Shown here: piece by piece, positions 13,330-23,300 of the stretch
Position numbering within the stretch: the stretch's first letter is position 1
Layout: each line of letters opens with the position of its first letter
Origin: Echinococcus granulosus
Taxonomy: Eukaryota; Platyhelminthes; Cestoda; Cyclophyllidea; Taeniidae
DNA length: 64,000 nucleotides
Direction: 5' to 3'
Assembly: GCF_000524195.1 (NCBI RefSeq)
Contig: NW_020170396.1
Location: forward strand, 750,127-814,126
Notes under the pieces: generated by a model
Told to the model about the DNA's origin: nothing
Databases searched by the model: none
The model's input: only the letters and a program-made list of their open reading frames with translations
Made by a program: the position numbers and the translations under genes

Positions 13330-16300
13330 GTTAATGTACTCTTTGATATGCATATATTATTATATTTGTTATTAGCATGACATCCAGAGAGAACCCAATA
13401 CCGTCCTTTATGAGCACATACAAAGACTTCAGATGTCCGGTGAAAATCTTCAGTTATGTGCGCTGTCTTGTATTCAATCAATTCTCTCGCCCTACGTTGC
13501 ACAGATAAATGCTGATTGGAACACTCAGCCCTTTGTGTGCTATAACAAGAAGTCTCTTGAATCGCTTAATAATTTACTTGGTTTTGATTCTCCTCAAAAT
13601 GATGTCGCCTTGCAATTCGGTGATTTGTTTGAGTCCCTCGATCGCCTTTCTCGGCATTCAACAAGCGCGCATCTTCCCCTTGAAATTGCTAGACTGTGCT
13701 CAATGATTGTTACAGTAAGTTCCATACCGATGAAATGCACTATCGTCTGTTTCGACTTCTCACAGTCCTTATCCATTTAGATATTTTCGGTCCACCCACG
13801 CATTCACTGTGCATTAATCTGTCTCGATAATATCGCTTTGTCGCTTCTGCACCGATCAGAGTTTTGGTATCGAAACGCTGGTGTGAGGATTCTTGGTGAC
13901 TTAATGGATTCGCGTCACAGAGTGGTTACCTCCTTAGCTTGCACTCTCAGTCCCCTAGTCCCATTTTTGTGGCTCGATCAGCTTTGCGCACTAATTGATG
14001 CAAACAATCATTCCATTCGCAAAAATACCTACGCACGCCTCCTAATTCGTCACTTTGGGTCCCTCCATGAGGTACGTAACCCACTGGGTAATTTCTGATC
14101 TTCCAAGAGCACAGCGTTTGATACAGTTGGCTCTCGCAAAACGCTTTTGATGTCTACAATGAAGTACTTGAGGGATGTCCAGTACACCACCTACGTGACA
14201 CCAGTTGTGCCGATACGCTCTTCTTCTCTTTTCAAGCTGCATCCATTCCTTTCTCCCGTGGAGCTGCCACGTCTACCTCTTGGTGGGTTAGATGCCATGC
14301 GTGATCACATTTGCATTTATCTTTCATATTTACTTATAATGAGTAGCAATTTTTTTGTAGAAGAGTCTTCTCTTCGCACAGCACTAACTGACTCTAGTCT
14401 CGGCTCCGTCTGGATGCTGCTCCCTTCCAATCCTATTTTTGATAAGTTGTCCATGCCATCCTTCGTGCAGCAAGGAGGAAATAAACCCAAAGGAAGATCT
14501 TTACCCCTTGCAAATGAGTCGCTGACTAAAGCTGAGGAGAATTCCTTGCCTGAATGGACCCTGATCATCTGCGTGCTGAAAGAGGGCCATCGTCTCCTCG
14601 ATGGTACGCGAAGACATCTTAAAAGCTTGGGTCTGAGCATGCCTCATTATCCACTCAAATGTCTATTCCTTGTTGTTGCCCTAGAATTGATACATTCACC
14701 GGATGTTGAAACTGTTTTTGGGCTCATCTTCACCATTCGGTGTTTACGAGTCTTCCTAGAAACGAACCCATGCCTCGCGTCTATGTCAGATTCAAGACCG
14801 TAAGTTGCTTTAGGTCCCTTAAAGTTGATTTCCCATCCCCTTGCCTCCGTTAAGATTGTATTGAGTCCTTAAGTAAGTGAGGTGATTATTCGAGGCGCTC
14901 CCTCGGAAAAAAAACTATTGAACATGTCTTAACCATATCGTTACGCTGGTTGAGTTCCTCATTGAGTAGACAAAGCTTTTAAAATGCAGCGGTCTCGTTA
15001 TTGGCATGACCGCATAACCCTGTATTTGGAATGCGTTCTCCAAGGCTGGATTTTCTCCATTACTCGTGTAGTGGTTGGTCTGCCAATATTCTATTCCTAT
15101 AAACCCAAAGGAACCTCACGCTTGCTTCCCACTTTCAATGAAAATAAGGTCATAACCACTCTATCAATGGACTTAAAAGTCCAAATAATGGGTCATGGAT
15201 TTTAGAGCTTTGTGTAAATGTGGTTAGTGCACTTTGGAAGAGATCCTTGAAATCCTGCCACGTATGTTACTGCATGTCTTCCGTTGCTTTCTTCCTACAT
15301 TTCTATACCTAAGGCTTCTTCAAACTTGCTGCAGAATATTTTGCGCACAAAAGTACAGTAAGTTGTGCATTTAAAGCGTCAAATCCCGTCTTCCATAGTA
15401 GATTTTGAAAGGTGCCTCATATGGTGCAAAACTGAAGGGGTGATACTTTGTAGGGCTCAAAAAATTGGGAGCTAAAAGTGCTTATTCGCATTTTCTATTT
15501 TTGGCATCGCGCTCCAATACTGCTTTCCAGTCACTGAAAGCGGAACGTTCTGATTATTCAAGAATATTCCTGAGCAAATAAGACGAGACACGTTATCATG
15601 CATAGACACTTAGATACATACATTGGTCGGGGGTGAACAACAACTTCATGCACGAAGAGGAAACGGTAGTCAGACTTAATAAAGTTTAAGCTGCTCTTGA
15701 ATTTAGCACCTCGTTTTCGTTTAATTTGCCGTCGTTCGGTAGCGGAGCAGAAGGGGGATCGCAGGTGACAACCATTTATAGTCTGATCCGCATCATATGC
15801 GTACGTATCTGGCGGAATAAGCTTCGCTGCATTTTGCAGCCTTCAATGACCTTGGATGGCGAAAAAAGAATTTTACACTGGCTCTGTTTCACTCTCACCT
15901 CGCTGCAGAGAATGCTAATGATGTTTGTGAAAAGAAAACTCAGCATTTTATTTCTAACGTGTTGACTAAACGAATCCATCTCACAATCTTATGATTAATT
16001 TTACGGAATGTTTTGGAATATTTACGAGCAGAAACATGATTTATTTAGGCGGAGAAAAAAATGCGTTTCTCACTTTGGGAGGCGCTCCACCTTAGTGATT
16101 GAACTCTTTGTAGAAGTACTAGTGGACAAACTGTTTGCTGCCTGGTAGACTCCACTTCACTTCACAGTTGTCAGTAACCTTGAGCATCAAATCACAAGCT
16201 TAGTAAAAGTTACACCCCTCATTTTCCTACAAAATGATACGTTTCTTGTACAACCTCGTCACACGACAAGTTAAGCTGTGTGTCGATAAGACATCTAGGT

Positions 16301-18118
16301 TCAGACGTCTCACGAGCTGACTGGGTGTTCACAGGAGTAACTGCTGTGATAGTGGGGTGCGAACCATCAGGATCAGGATCGCCAGTGGTACGGAGCCATG
16401 TGGCTGACCGGTTAAGTGTTATTAATCAAACCACCCAAATGCCTTACTGCTGCATTGTTGTGAGCGATTTTCACATCGCCGCATTGTACTGTGCTTAGAG
16501 TCTACGAGTGAACATTGGTGCATATCACACCTTCATGATAGGATAATTCGTTCATTGTCACCGCCACAGTAGGATCCCAAATCCTAGCTTGACCTGAACT
16601 CCTCTTGCAGTTGCAGTGTCAGACGACGTAGGTTTTACTGATGGTTCAGCACTATTATTAGCTCCCCGCAAGCCTGAAGTCACTCGCATTCTATTGCATA
16701 GCCTTCCAGACGTGGAAACACCACTGGTTCAATTTACCCAGCACTTATGTGAGCTCGTGCCGCCTGACTGTGCGGGTGAGACTCTCGTACCGGAGGCCAA
16801 GGCGCGGGGTGGCGATGGTGATGGTACCTATCTCTCCCGCAAACAGCTCAAGCGGGCCTCCAAACGCGCTGCCAAATTGGCGCGTCGGCAGGGTGCCGCC
16901 GGACTAAGACGAGGCGATGACACGTCTGAAAAACACACCAAAGGTTGGTCATCAGCCTGCATCTGGAACCGTGTGTGTTTTGTCATGGCTTTACTGGTTA
17001 CTTTTTTCTACCTCATGTCAACACCATCAAGAAGCAACCACTGCTGGTAGACTAGACAGGTCCGAGGTATTGGCACATCTCCTCAAGCAGCAGACTCTTC
17101 AATTGATGTGGAGCCTGGCAGTCGATGGTGCTATGGAGCGCACTGTGGTGAGGGATTTTTCAAGGTCCCTTGCCACTTTCTTCCTCACCACAAAACAGGT
17201 AGGAGATGATGAGGGGGAGTCACTACCACCCCTAGCATTCCTCCATCTGGTTAGTTCAGCTCTGGCCTGGCGGTGGATTCACTGCCTCGACTTCTGTCTC
17301 CTCTACAACTCACGAATTCGACGTCTTCCTCTGTAAGCTCTTTTTCTGCCCTCCTTTATTCACTCCCAGTTACCTGCTTCATGTCCTTTGATTTGATTGT
17401 TATGGGAAATTAGAATCTCCCATTCCAAGTCCTTTGATCTTCCAGATTTCATTGATCCTTCATTAGGTTTTGGACTTAGTTCCAGCTCTTGTAATTCATT
17501 CTCTTCGTTTGCAAAGTGCTCCCATAAAGCTGGTTTGTACTTCAGTAGCTTTGGCACCGTTTATAGGTTGTCAAAAACCGGTTTTTTTTGCTTGATTAAA
17601 CCCCCATTCGAACCAAAGGCTTGACGAATCACGTGTGTGTAGTTAATCGGTAGCGAGAATTCACAAAGTAGTCTTACAGAAAAAGTAACGGGAGTAAATT
17701 GCCCCTCACGGCGCTACAGCCCACGCGCACATGCGGCGTCTAGCCTGAAGGTCGGATTGTCGTATCACCTGCCGTACTATTGCAGTGCATCACAGTACTT
17801 CCTTGTGCGCTACTTTTTTCACCTAACTTTCTTCTTCTCGGTCTGCAGCCAACCTCGCTGTGGTTACGTAATTTACGTGGAAATGTGCAACTTGCTTATA
17901 AGCTTATGCGAAACGCCTTTGTGCTCCGCTGGAACCGGGTATTGTAATCCCGTTGACCAAGACCTACCGATTTGGATCCTTTGTTGGCATTAACTGAAGA
18001 TGATTATGCGATAGCCCAGTATTTGCTTCATCTCTCAATGCGCAGTACGTTTGGTGCTGGGGTCTCAGAAAACTCGACCAACACAGTCCAGTCATCAACG
18101 CTTACACTATCGAATTGA
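13201..18118 (+). CDS. TEX10/IPI1-like protein (Rix1 complex), spliced gene
   Basis: Gene-level span. The known family (IPI1 in yeast, TEX10 in animals) works in the nucleus with PELP1 and WDR18 in the Rix1 complex, in 60S ribosomal subunit maturation. The assignment rests on the N-terminus, KKKVRDFNKVKLKLGR followed by a basic stretch and a TKKILLP motif, which matches the start of TEX10 (KVKLKVG, TKTIHLP). Downstream residues look like helical HEAT/ARM repeats. Exons in order: 13201-13329, 13376-13714, 13781-14071, 14108-14799, 15228-15357, 16611-16943, 17032-17332, 17962-18118, stop TGA at 18116. These sum to about 790 codons, against about 930 residues in human TEX10. All joins are in phase except exon 4 (ends phase 2) to exon 5 (starts phase 0), so a small exon between 14.8 and 15.2 kb is probably missing from this model. 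The first ARM helices of the family also seem absent. Exon 6 carries a Lys/Arg patch suited to nuclear import. Confidence 0.55.
13376..13714 (+). CDS. TEX10-like exon 2
   Basis: 113 codons, phase 0 to 0, with donor ACA|GTAAGT. The start (REPNTVLYEHIQRL) lines up with the TEX10 segment around YPFIIDAHLSNIL, the loop and helix of the first ARM repeat. The rest is helical and ends IARLCSMIVT. Confidence 0.6.
13781..14071 (+). CDS. TEX10-like exon 3
   Basis: 97 codons, acceptor TCCATTTAG, donor GAG|GTACGT, phase 0 to 0. Helical repeats are visible (for example FWYRNAGVRILGDLMDS), as expected of HEAT/ARM folds. Confidence 0.6.
14108..14799 (+). CDS. TEX10-like exon 4
   Basis: About 230 codons, the longest exon of the gene. 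It follows a 36-base intron (14072-14107, GTACGT...TTCCAAG), the only nearby acceptor that keeps phase 0. Donor is ACC|GTAAGT at 14799, phase 2. The sequence is helical with leucine-rich stretches and has no motif that I can name. Confidence 0.55.
15228..15357 (+). CDS. TEX10-like exon 5
   Basis: Begins after GTGGTTAG and ends TAC A|GTAAGT in phase 1, which fits exon 6 exactly. It encodes a Leu-rich helical run (TLEEILEILPRMLLHVFRC). The incoming phase is 0, while exon 4 leaves in phase 2, so an unlocated exon of length 3n+1 should lie between them. Confidence 0.45.
16230..16490 (+). repeat. Interspersed repeat family, copy 1
   Basis: A diverged copy of a repeat also found at about 27.2, 51.5 and 57.1 kb. 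Shared landmarks are CACAGGAGTAACTGCTGTG, GTGGGGTG.GAACC, and AATCAAACCACCCAAATGCC followed by TACTGCTGCATTGTTGT. It lies in the intron before exon 6 of the TEX10-like gene. Confidence 0.7.
16611..16943 (+). CDS. TEX10-like exon 6, with basic patch
   Basis: Acceptor is CTCCTCTTGCAG and donor is CCAAAG|GTTGGT, phase 1 to 1. It contains LPDVETPLVQFTQHLCELVP and then a basic segment, SRKQLKRASKRAAKLARRQ, that is a likely nuclear or nucleolar localisation signal. Confidence 0.6.
17032..17332 (+). CDS. TEX10-like exon 7
   Basis: It follows a pyrimidine-rich acceptor ending CACCATCAAG in phase 1 and leaves at CTCT|GTAAGC in phase 2. The helical sequence includes LAHLLKQQTLQLMWSLAVD. The 88-base intron before it was placed by phase matching. 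Confidence 0.6.
17962..18118 (+). CDS. TEX10-like last exon
   Basis: Acceptor TTGACCAAG is weak but is the one that restores phase 2. It encodes TEDDYAIAQYLLHLSMRS and a Ser/Thr-rich tail, then TGA at 18116-18118. A competing acceptor at about 17849 (TCTGCAG) leads to a different short C-terminus, so the end is not certain. Confidence 0.45.
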
Positions 18119-20113
18119 TAAATTCAACTACAGCTGAAATTATTCTCTTCACACCAGACACCTCCAACATTTATTTTCATGTCTTATGCTCCATAAATCT
18201 GTTTTCCCTACACAATTAGGGAACTATTAATCATTCCTAAACTGATCAAGAACGTGTCACAAATGTGCGAAACCAGTAGTAGGTGCGTTAACCGTGATTA
18301 AACTCTAATCTCCGTTTCAATTGAAAAGTCTTCTACATTCATATTTTATCTATTGGTTGCCTTATTTTATCTGGCAAAAACATCAGTTCTCTTTTTACCT
18401 GTCCTGATCTCGTATTGGCCTTTTTTGTCATTCTGCGATGTAGTATTTCCTTCCCACTGTTGACACCTCGGTGGCACTAATGTAAACTTGACAACTGTTT
18501 GCATTTGGCTCCGTGGCAGCCACTTTGCTGCAATGCATCATCCTGAAGAAATTCCTTGTGCCTTTGCACTGAGTTTTGTCAAAATTGGAATTGGTTGAAA
18601 TCTTTTTCAAATTCGTTTGGTCGTAAAATCATTCTTTTAAGTAGGAAAGCGTGCTAGTGTCTCGTCATCTCGCTAACGGGGAACCAAGCGGATGCTCTAT
18701 CGTTCCAACAGAAGTTTGGGTGTCCTCAGGCCATGAATGTCCTACCTCCATGGCTTAAGACTGGGTCCGTTCGAAACATGGTTTGGTGAGGCCAGTGACA
18801 CCGAGGTCATTCGAGAACATTGGTGTCACGTGTGTGAGACCGGTAGCATTACCAATGTTTCCGGGCTGTAAAAAGCTGATTGGTTTTTGCCACTTCTCAG
18901 TTAGGCGAAATATTATGCCTTGTCATGCAGCCAAGGCCCTTCCTTCTGTCAATCGTGCTGGAGGCGCTTGCTGCTTTTTAACATTTTTAGACGGACATTT
19001 GATATACATTTGAGCGGATTCACCATTCTTCCGAAATTTACTAGACACGAGTTTGGATCTGAATTCATGAAAATTGCCTCCTAAATTCTCTCTTAGAGTT
19101 CTTTGTAAATAAATTTTCCGTTAATTAAATCTCAAACCCCTCCTCTTTGACTGATTCCTTCTTTAATTCTGTATTTACAGAACATCGACCTTTCATCAGT
19201 TATCCCTTTTTACTAGCTGACCTCCTTTTGTTTGAGGTATTAGGGTCTTGCCTTCTCTATATGATGGAAAAATTCTTGTAGCAAATACCAACACTCTTTT
19301 GTGTCGTAACCCCAAATAATGTGAGCCTAGGTATGGTCTTTCCCGAACTCGGGCCTATTTGTGCTACGATCTGAGGTGCGGATTCAATAGCGCTTGCAAA
19401 AATCTGCCACTGACAATGAGGACTCTTTGTGCAAAAAATTGAAAACTACGATTTTTGCTTGAATCTCCAAAAGTGTCAATTTTCGGATGCGTATGCCTAA
19501 TGTATTTCTATACCCTAAGCCCTACTGTATTCATGTCTATAGCTGGGAAGTAGTTAGTATCCCATTTCTGCATAATTGGACTATGCAGCTAACTTTTTCA
19601 CGTTACAGCCTGACACCTAGATCCACCCACCATAAAACGGAGAAGCTTTAAACCGAGTTCTGTTTAGACGCCAATTTACGCGGGAGGTGAGCGGCGTCAT
19701 GCTCAAGTCTTCCTAGAGCAACGCGAAATGTGTTTGTCCCAAATACTTGTCTGCTTTGGAAAACGGACTTACCTGTTGCCAACGTAGCTGGATCAGAAAC
19801 AGCCAAGCCATATTCCGACCTCATTACCTGAATTGGGCAGAAATCGCTAGACTTATTTAGCAAGTTTAAGCTTGTTCCTCCCACGTACTGTTTATGGCAT
19901 AAAATTGAAGCTCTAGAAATCTGAGAACAGTGATATAACAGGCATCGCAATATTTGTTACTAAACTCACGATCTGTGAACCTAATACTAATCGTAGCATG
20001 GGAAAGTGTAAAAGAGAGGTATGCTATATGAAATTATTTTTTGATTATGCACTACACGCTTCTCGTTTCCTTCAAAAAGTGGCTCGGAGTTGTTGGCTTG
20101 TTTTGTGGCTCCG
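18119..20113. other. Gap between the TEX10-like gene and the next gene
   Basis: About 2 kb with no supported gene. An ATTAAA at 18297-18302, about 180 bases after the stop of the TEX10-like gene, is a possible variant polyadenylation signal. The segment just before 20114 may contain the 5' exon or promoter of the next gene. Confidence 0.4.
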
Positions 20114-20376
20114 ATGGTCACAGCACTGGTCTACATCGTGCACCGGTGGTGCCGCCGCCAGCAGTCCTCTGTCCTCCTCCAACCCTCCAATGCTCCTCCG
20201 TTGCGTGCGCCTCGACTGGTGGTGCGGAGCACAGGCCTTCTGGTCACCTTCCTCTATCAAGAGCTGAGGGCGCAGCTCTGGTCTGGTCGCGCCTCTCTCT
20301 TCTCTCCTCATTCTTTTCCTACCGCAGACAGCACTGATCAACCTCAGTCCCTGCTCTACGACTCCACGTGGATCCG
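20114..20376 (+). CDS. Unidentified gene, exon 1
   Basis: Ends at a strong donor, GGATCCG|GTAGGT, in phase 2. It encodes the hydrophobic start, a Pro/Ser-rich linker and a second hydrophobic helix. The 5' border is uncertain. Confidence 0.45.
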
Positions 20377-23300
20377 GTAGGTTTGTTCGTCTCCTCTTTG
20401 TCAGTAACTCATTTTGGTGGTAAAGAGAGGACCGGTTTCGGGGTGTAGGAATAGGTTTATGTGGTTAGTTGTATAGAGGTTTAAATTTTCTACCCTATCA
20501 CAACCAATGCATGCGTAGTTGGGATCGACCGTATTGGGCTCCTTTACCAAAAGACCAGTGAGACGTGCTACCCATTTCCCCAAATAGCTTTTGTTATGGC
20601 AACTGTTGACCACTTTTGATCGTCGCAATTTTGCTGTGTAGATCCAGTGTTGCATTTTGTCTCGTGTAAGTGCAGAATTCTCAGTTCAACGATGAAGGTG
20701 TTTGGATTTGTAAGACCTGGTAGTCTCCTTAACTGGTCAATTGCCCAGTTTCTCCTTCAATGGCGAGACGATGATCTTGGTGCTCTTGTTCATTGTCATT
20801 TTTTTGCATAGAGTTTGACGTTCTCTAGTGTTCAAGTTTACACATGTAGAATCGGATAGTAAGACTTTTCTGGCTAATGGTCAATGGGATATGCTCTTTA
20901 TCTTTCCCTAGGTAACAGTTTTAACCTTCATTATTTTTTGCACACAGTCTCAGTGATAAAATCCCACCTGGATCCGCGTATTTCACCTTCCAATCTAATC
21001 GAAGAAAGGGGATTGGTTCATAGGATCCAGAAGTCCTCCTATTGCATGTCCATTATTTTAGTTCGAAACAGTAGGGAGTCCCCCTAAAGCAAATCATGTG
21101 AATCGGACAACTTCCTCTTTGAATAGGATGCTTTATCCCAGTCAGTTTAGAATCCTCTGCTTACAGGAAGAATTGGAAATGCGTGATCTTCTTACGACCA
21201 GCGAAATATGTTTACCGTACCGCACTGGATAGTGGTTGTTGTTTGTGATTTTCACCTAGGTCTTCTGTTAATCTTTGATGCTTTCGTTGTTTGTCATGTG
21301 TCTAGATCTGAATGCGAATCAAACGCCGCGTTTACTGTTGTGATGGTGCTGTTAGTGAGACCTAAGTACACGACTAAATATCTCACCCGCGTTTCATTTC
21401 AGTTGCTATTTATTCGCGGACAGTCGTGACCGAAGCAGCCTTACCAGGTCAGTCGCGATATTTTCAAAAACACGTTTGTGTAGAGTGAACAACTCTAAGC
21501 ATCAACAAAGGAAGTGTTTGACCAGCTATATGCACAAGGCATGACGACAGTTGGGGGGGGAGTTACATTCTGGTATCTCTTGAAAATGGCCAATCATGGG
21601 AAATGTTCGAGCGGCTGCAGTTCATGCGTCTACCGTCATAAATACGTCTAAACTGTTAGCCAGGTTTGAGGTGCTCACTACTTTATCCGTGTAGAACCGT
21701 CTGGAATAAATCAGTAGTGAGGGGAAGCAAAAGAAGAGAAAATAGAAATTGGCTCACCTAGAATGCTGGTTTTCTTTGCTGACACAGCCCAACGCCGTAG
21801 TCTCCAATGCATTGAAATTACCATAAAATCCTTTTGACAGTGTGATTTAAGAAACATTCATGGAAGATCGAAGTAGGCGCCAGCTAAAAACCTGATTAAC
21901 ATCTACTTTCGAGCTAAACACTGTCATCATAGTCGGCTGCGGTTGTTGAATGTCCGCCAAAAATGATTGGCCGACCCCCTTGAAAGGCGGCACACGTTCG
22001 CTCCAGCTGCAGACAGGGGGTGGACTTGAACTGACACCAACCCACCACTGAGTTATTAACTGGCTCTAATTCAGTTTGCTGTCAACCCGTCTAAACGAGT
22101 TGGTGTTACGAAGGAGAACTTGTAGTTGACAGTGAATTGGGCACCTAAAAGACCTGATCACTTACAACCATGCTTAAGTTATTAGCTCACTACTCCTAAT
22201 CGAAGTCTGTACCATCTGTGGATATTGGTTTCGAGAGTTAAAGGTCATTCTTCTCACTTCCAGGGCCACTCTGAGGGATCTAAAGGTGGATTTACCATTT
22301 CCTGGGCCGGAGGATTTGTTCTCCACCCTCGCTGAAGACTTGTGTGATCTCGTGGAGAGGGAGTCGCTTAAGCCGGATAGCTGCAGAGCTCGATGGGTGT
22401 GGGCTGCCGCCTGTCTCAATAGTCTTGCTGGCATCAAGGTCAGTTCTGCCACCCACCTTTTTCTCCTCTGTGAATTGTTTTTGTGATCCGTTTGTGCCTC
22501 ATATGCCATTGGATAGCAGAGTACAAAGTATCTGGCTTCCATTCCCAGGTTAGTTTTGTTATGTATTCCAGCTAAAGTGGTTTAATGCATTAAGATTACG
22601 CTGATTGGTTTGTCCAAGGTGATTTGGCGAACATAGTGGGTTTTTAAATCCAAATTTCCATCTTCATTGTAAACACAGCATTATTGGTCCAAGTGGCGTA
22701 TTGTCATTCCAGTGTTGTCCCGATTTATTTACCAATTACGACTGATTATTAGCGAGATAATTCTCACATCAGTAGCCATTCGCCCTGTTGCCAACTTTTT
22801 ACAGCCATTTGGCAGTAAACCGGCCCGAAGACAGCGCAACTTTACTGCTGAAAGCAAGTGGTTTTATGCCTAGAGGGCTGGATCAGCAGCATTCCTCGGT
22901 GCTGACAATATTGTCTTTCAACAGCACCGCCTTGATTCTCGTCACTTTCTCAAACTAGTTATTGCATGTAGACCATTCCTCATTTCTCATAATTGGTGGC
23001 TTCATTTGTTGATGGTTCAAGTCGTCCGATAGTCAAGGATGATTGAATGAAGCTTCTCTGGCCCTGATCGCACGACCTAAATGCGCACCTTAAACATCAA
23101 CAATGGCGAAAAGTGCAATTTGATTTGAGGGTGATTGAGATAGCATATTTTAAAGTGGGCGCTTAATACTCCAAAGCTTGATGTGCTACCTAAGTTATGA
23201 TTAATATCTGCGAAAATACACCTTCCTGTGCTTGTTCACTACCCCACGCGTAGTTGAGAGCACTCCTACCATAGGAACAGGTGCATGAGGCTCGGTTATT

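Noticed and set aside
15846..16010. Exon candidate after TTTTGCAG in the TEX10-like gene
   Set aside because: It is open in one frame but does not match the phase between exons 5 and 6, which already join directly.
22033..22108. TGACACCAAC / GTTGGTGTTA inverted repeat as a MITE
   Set aside because: The stem is only about 10 bases with a mismatch, there is no target duplication and no second copy in the window.
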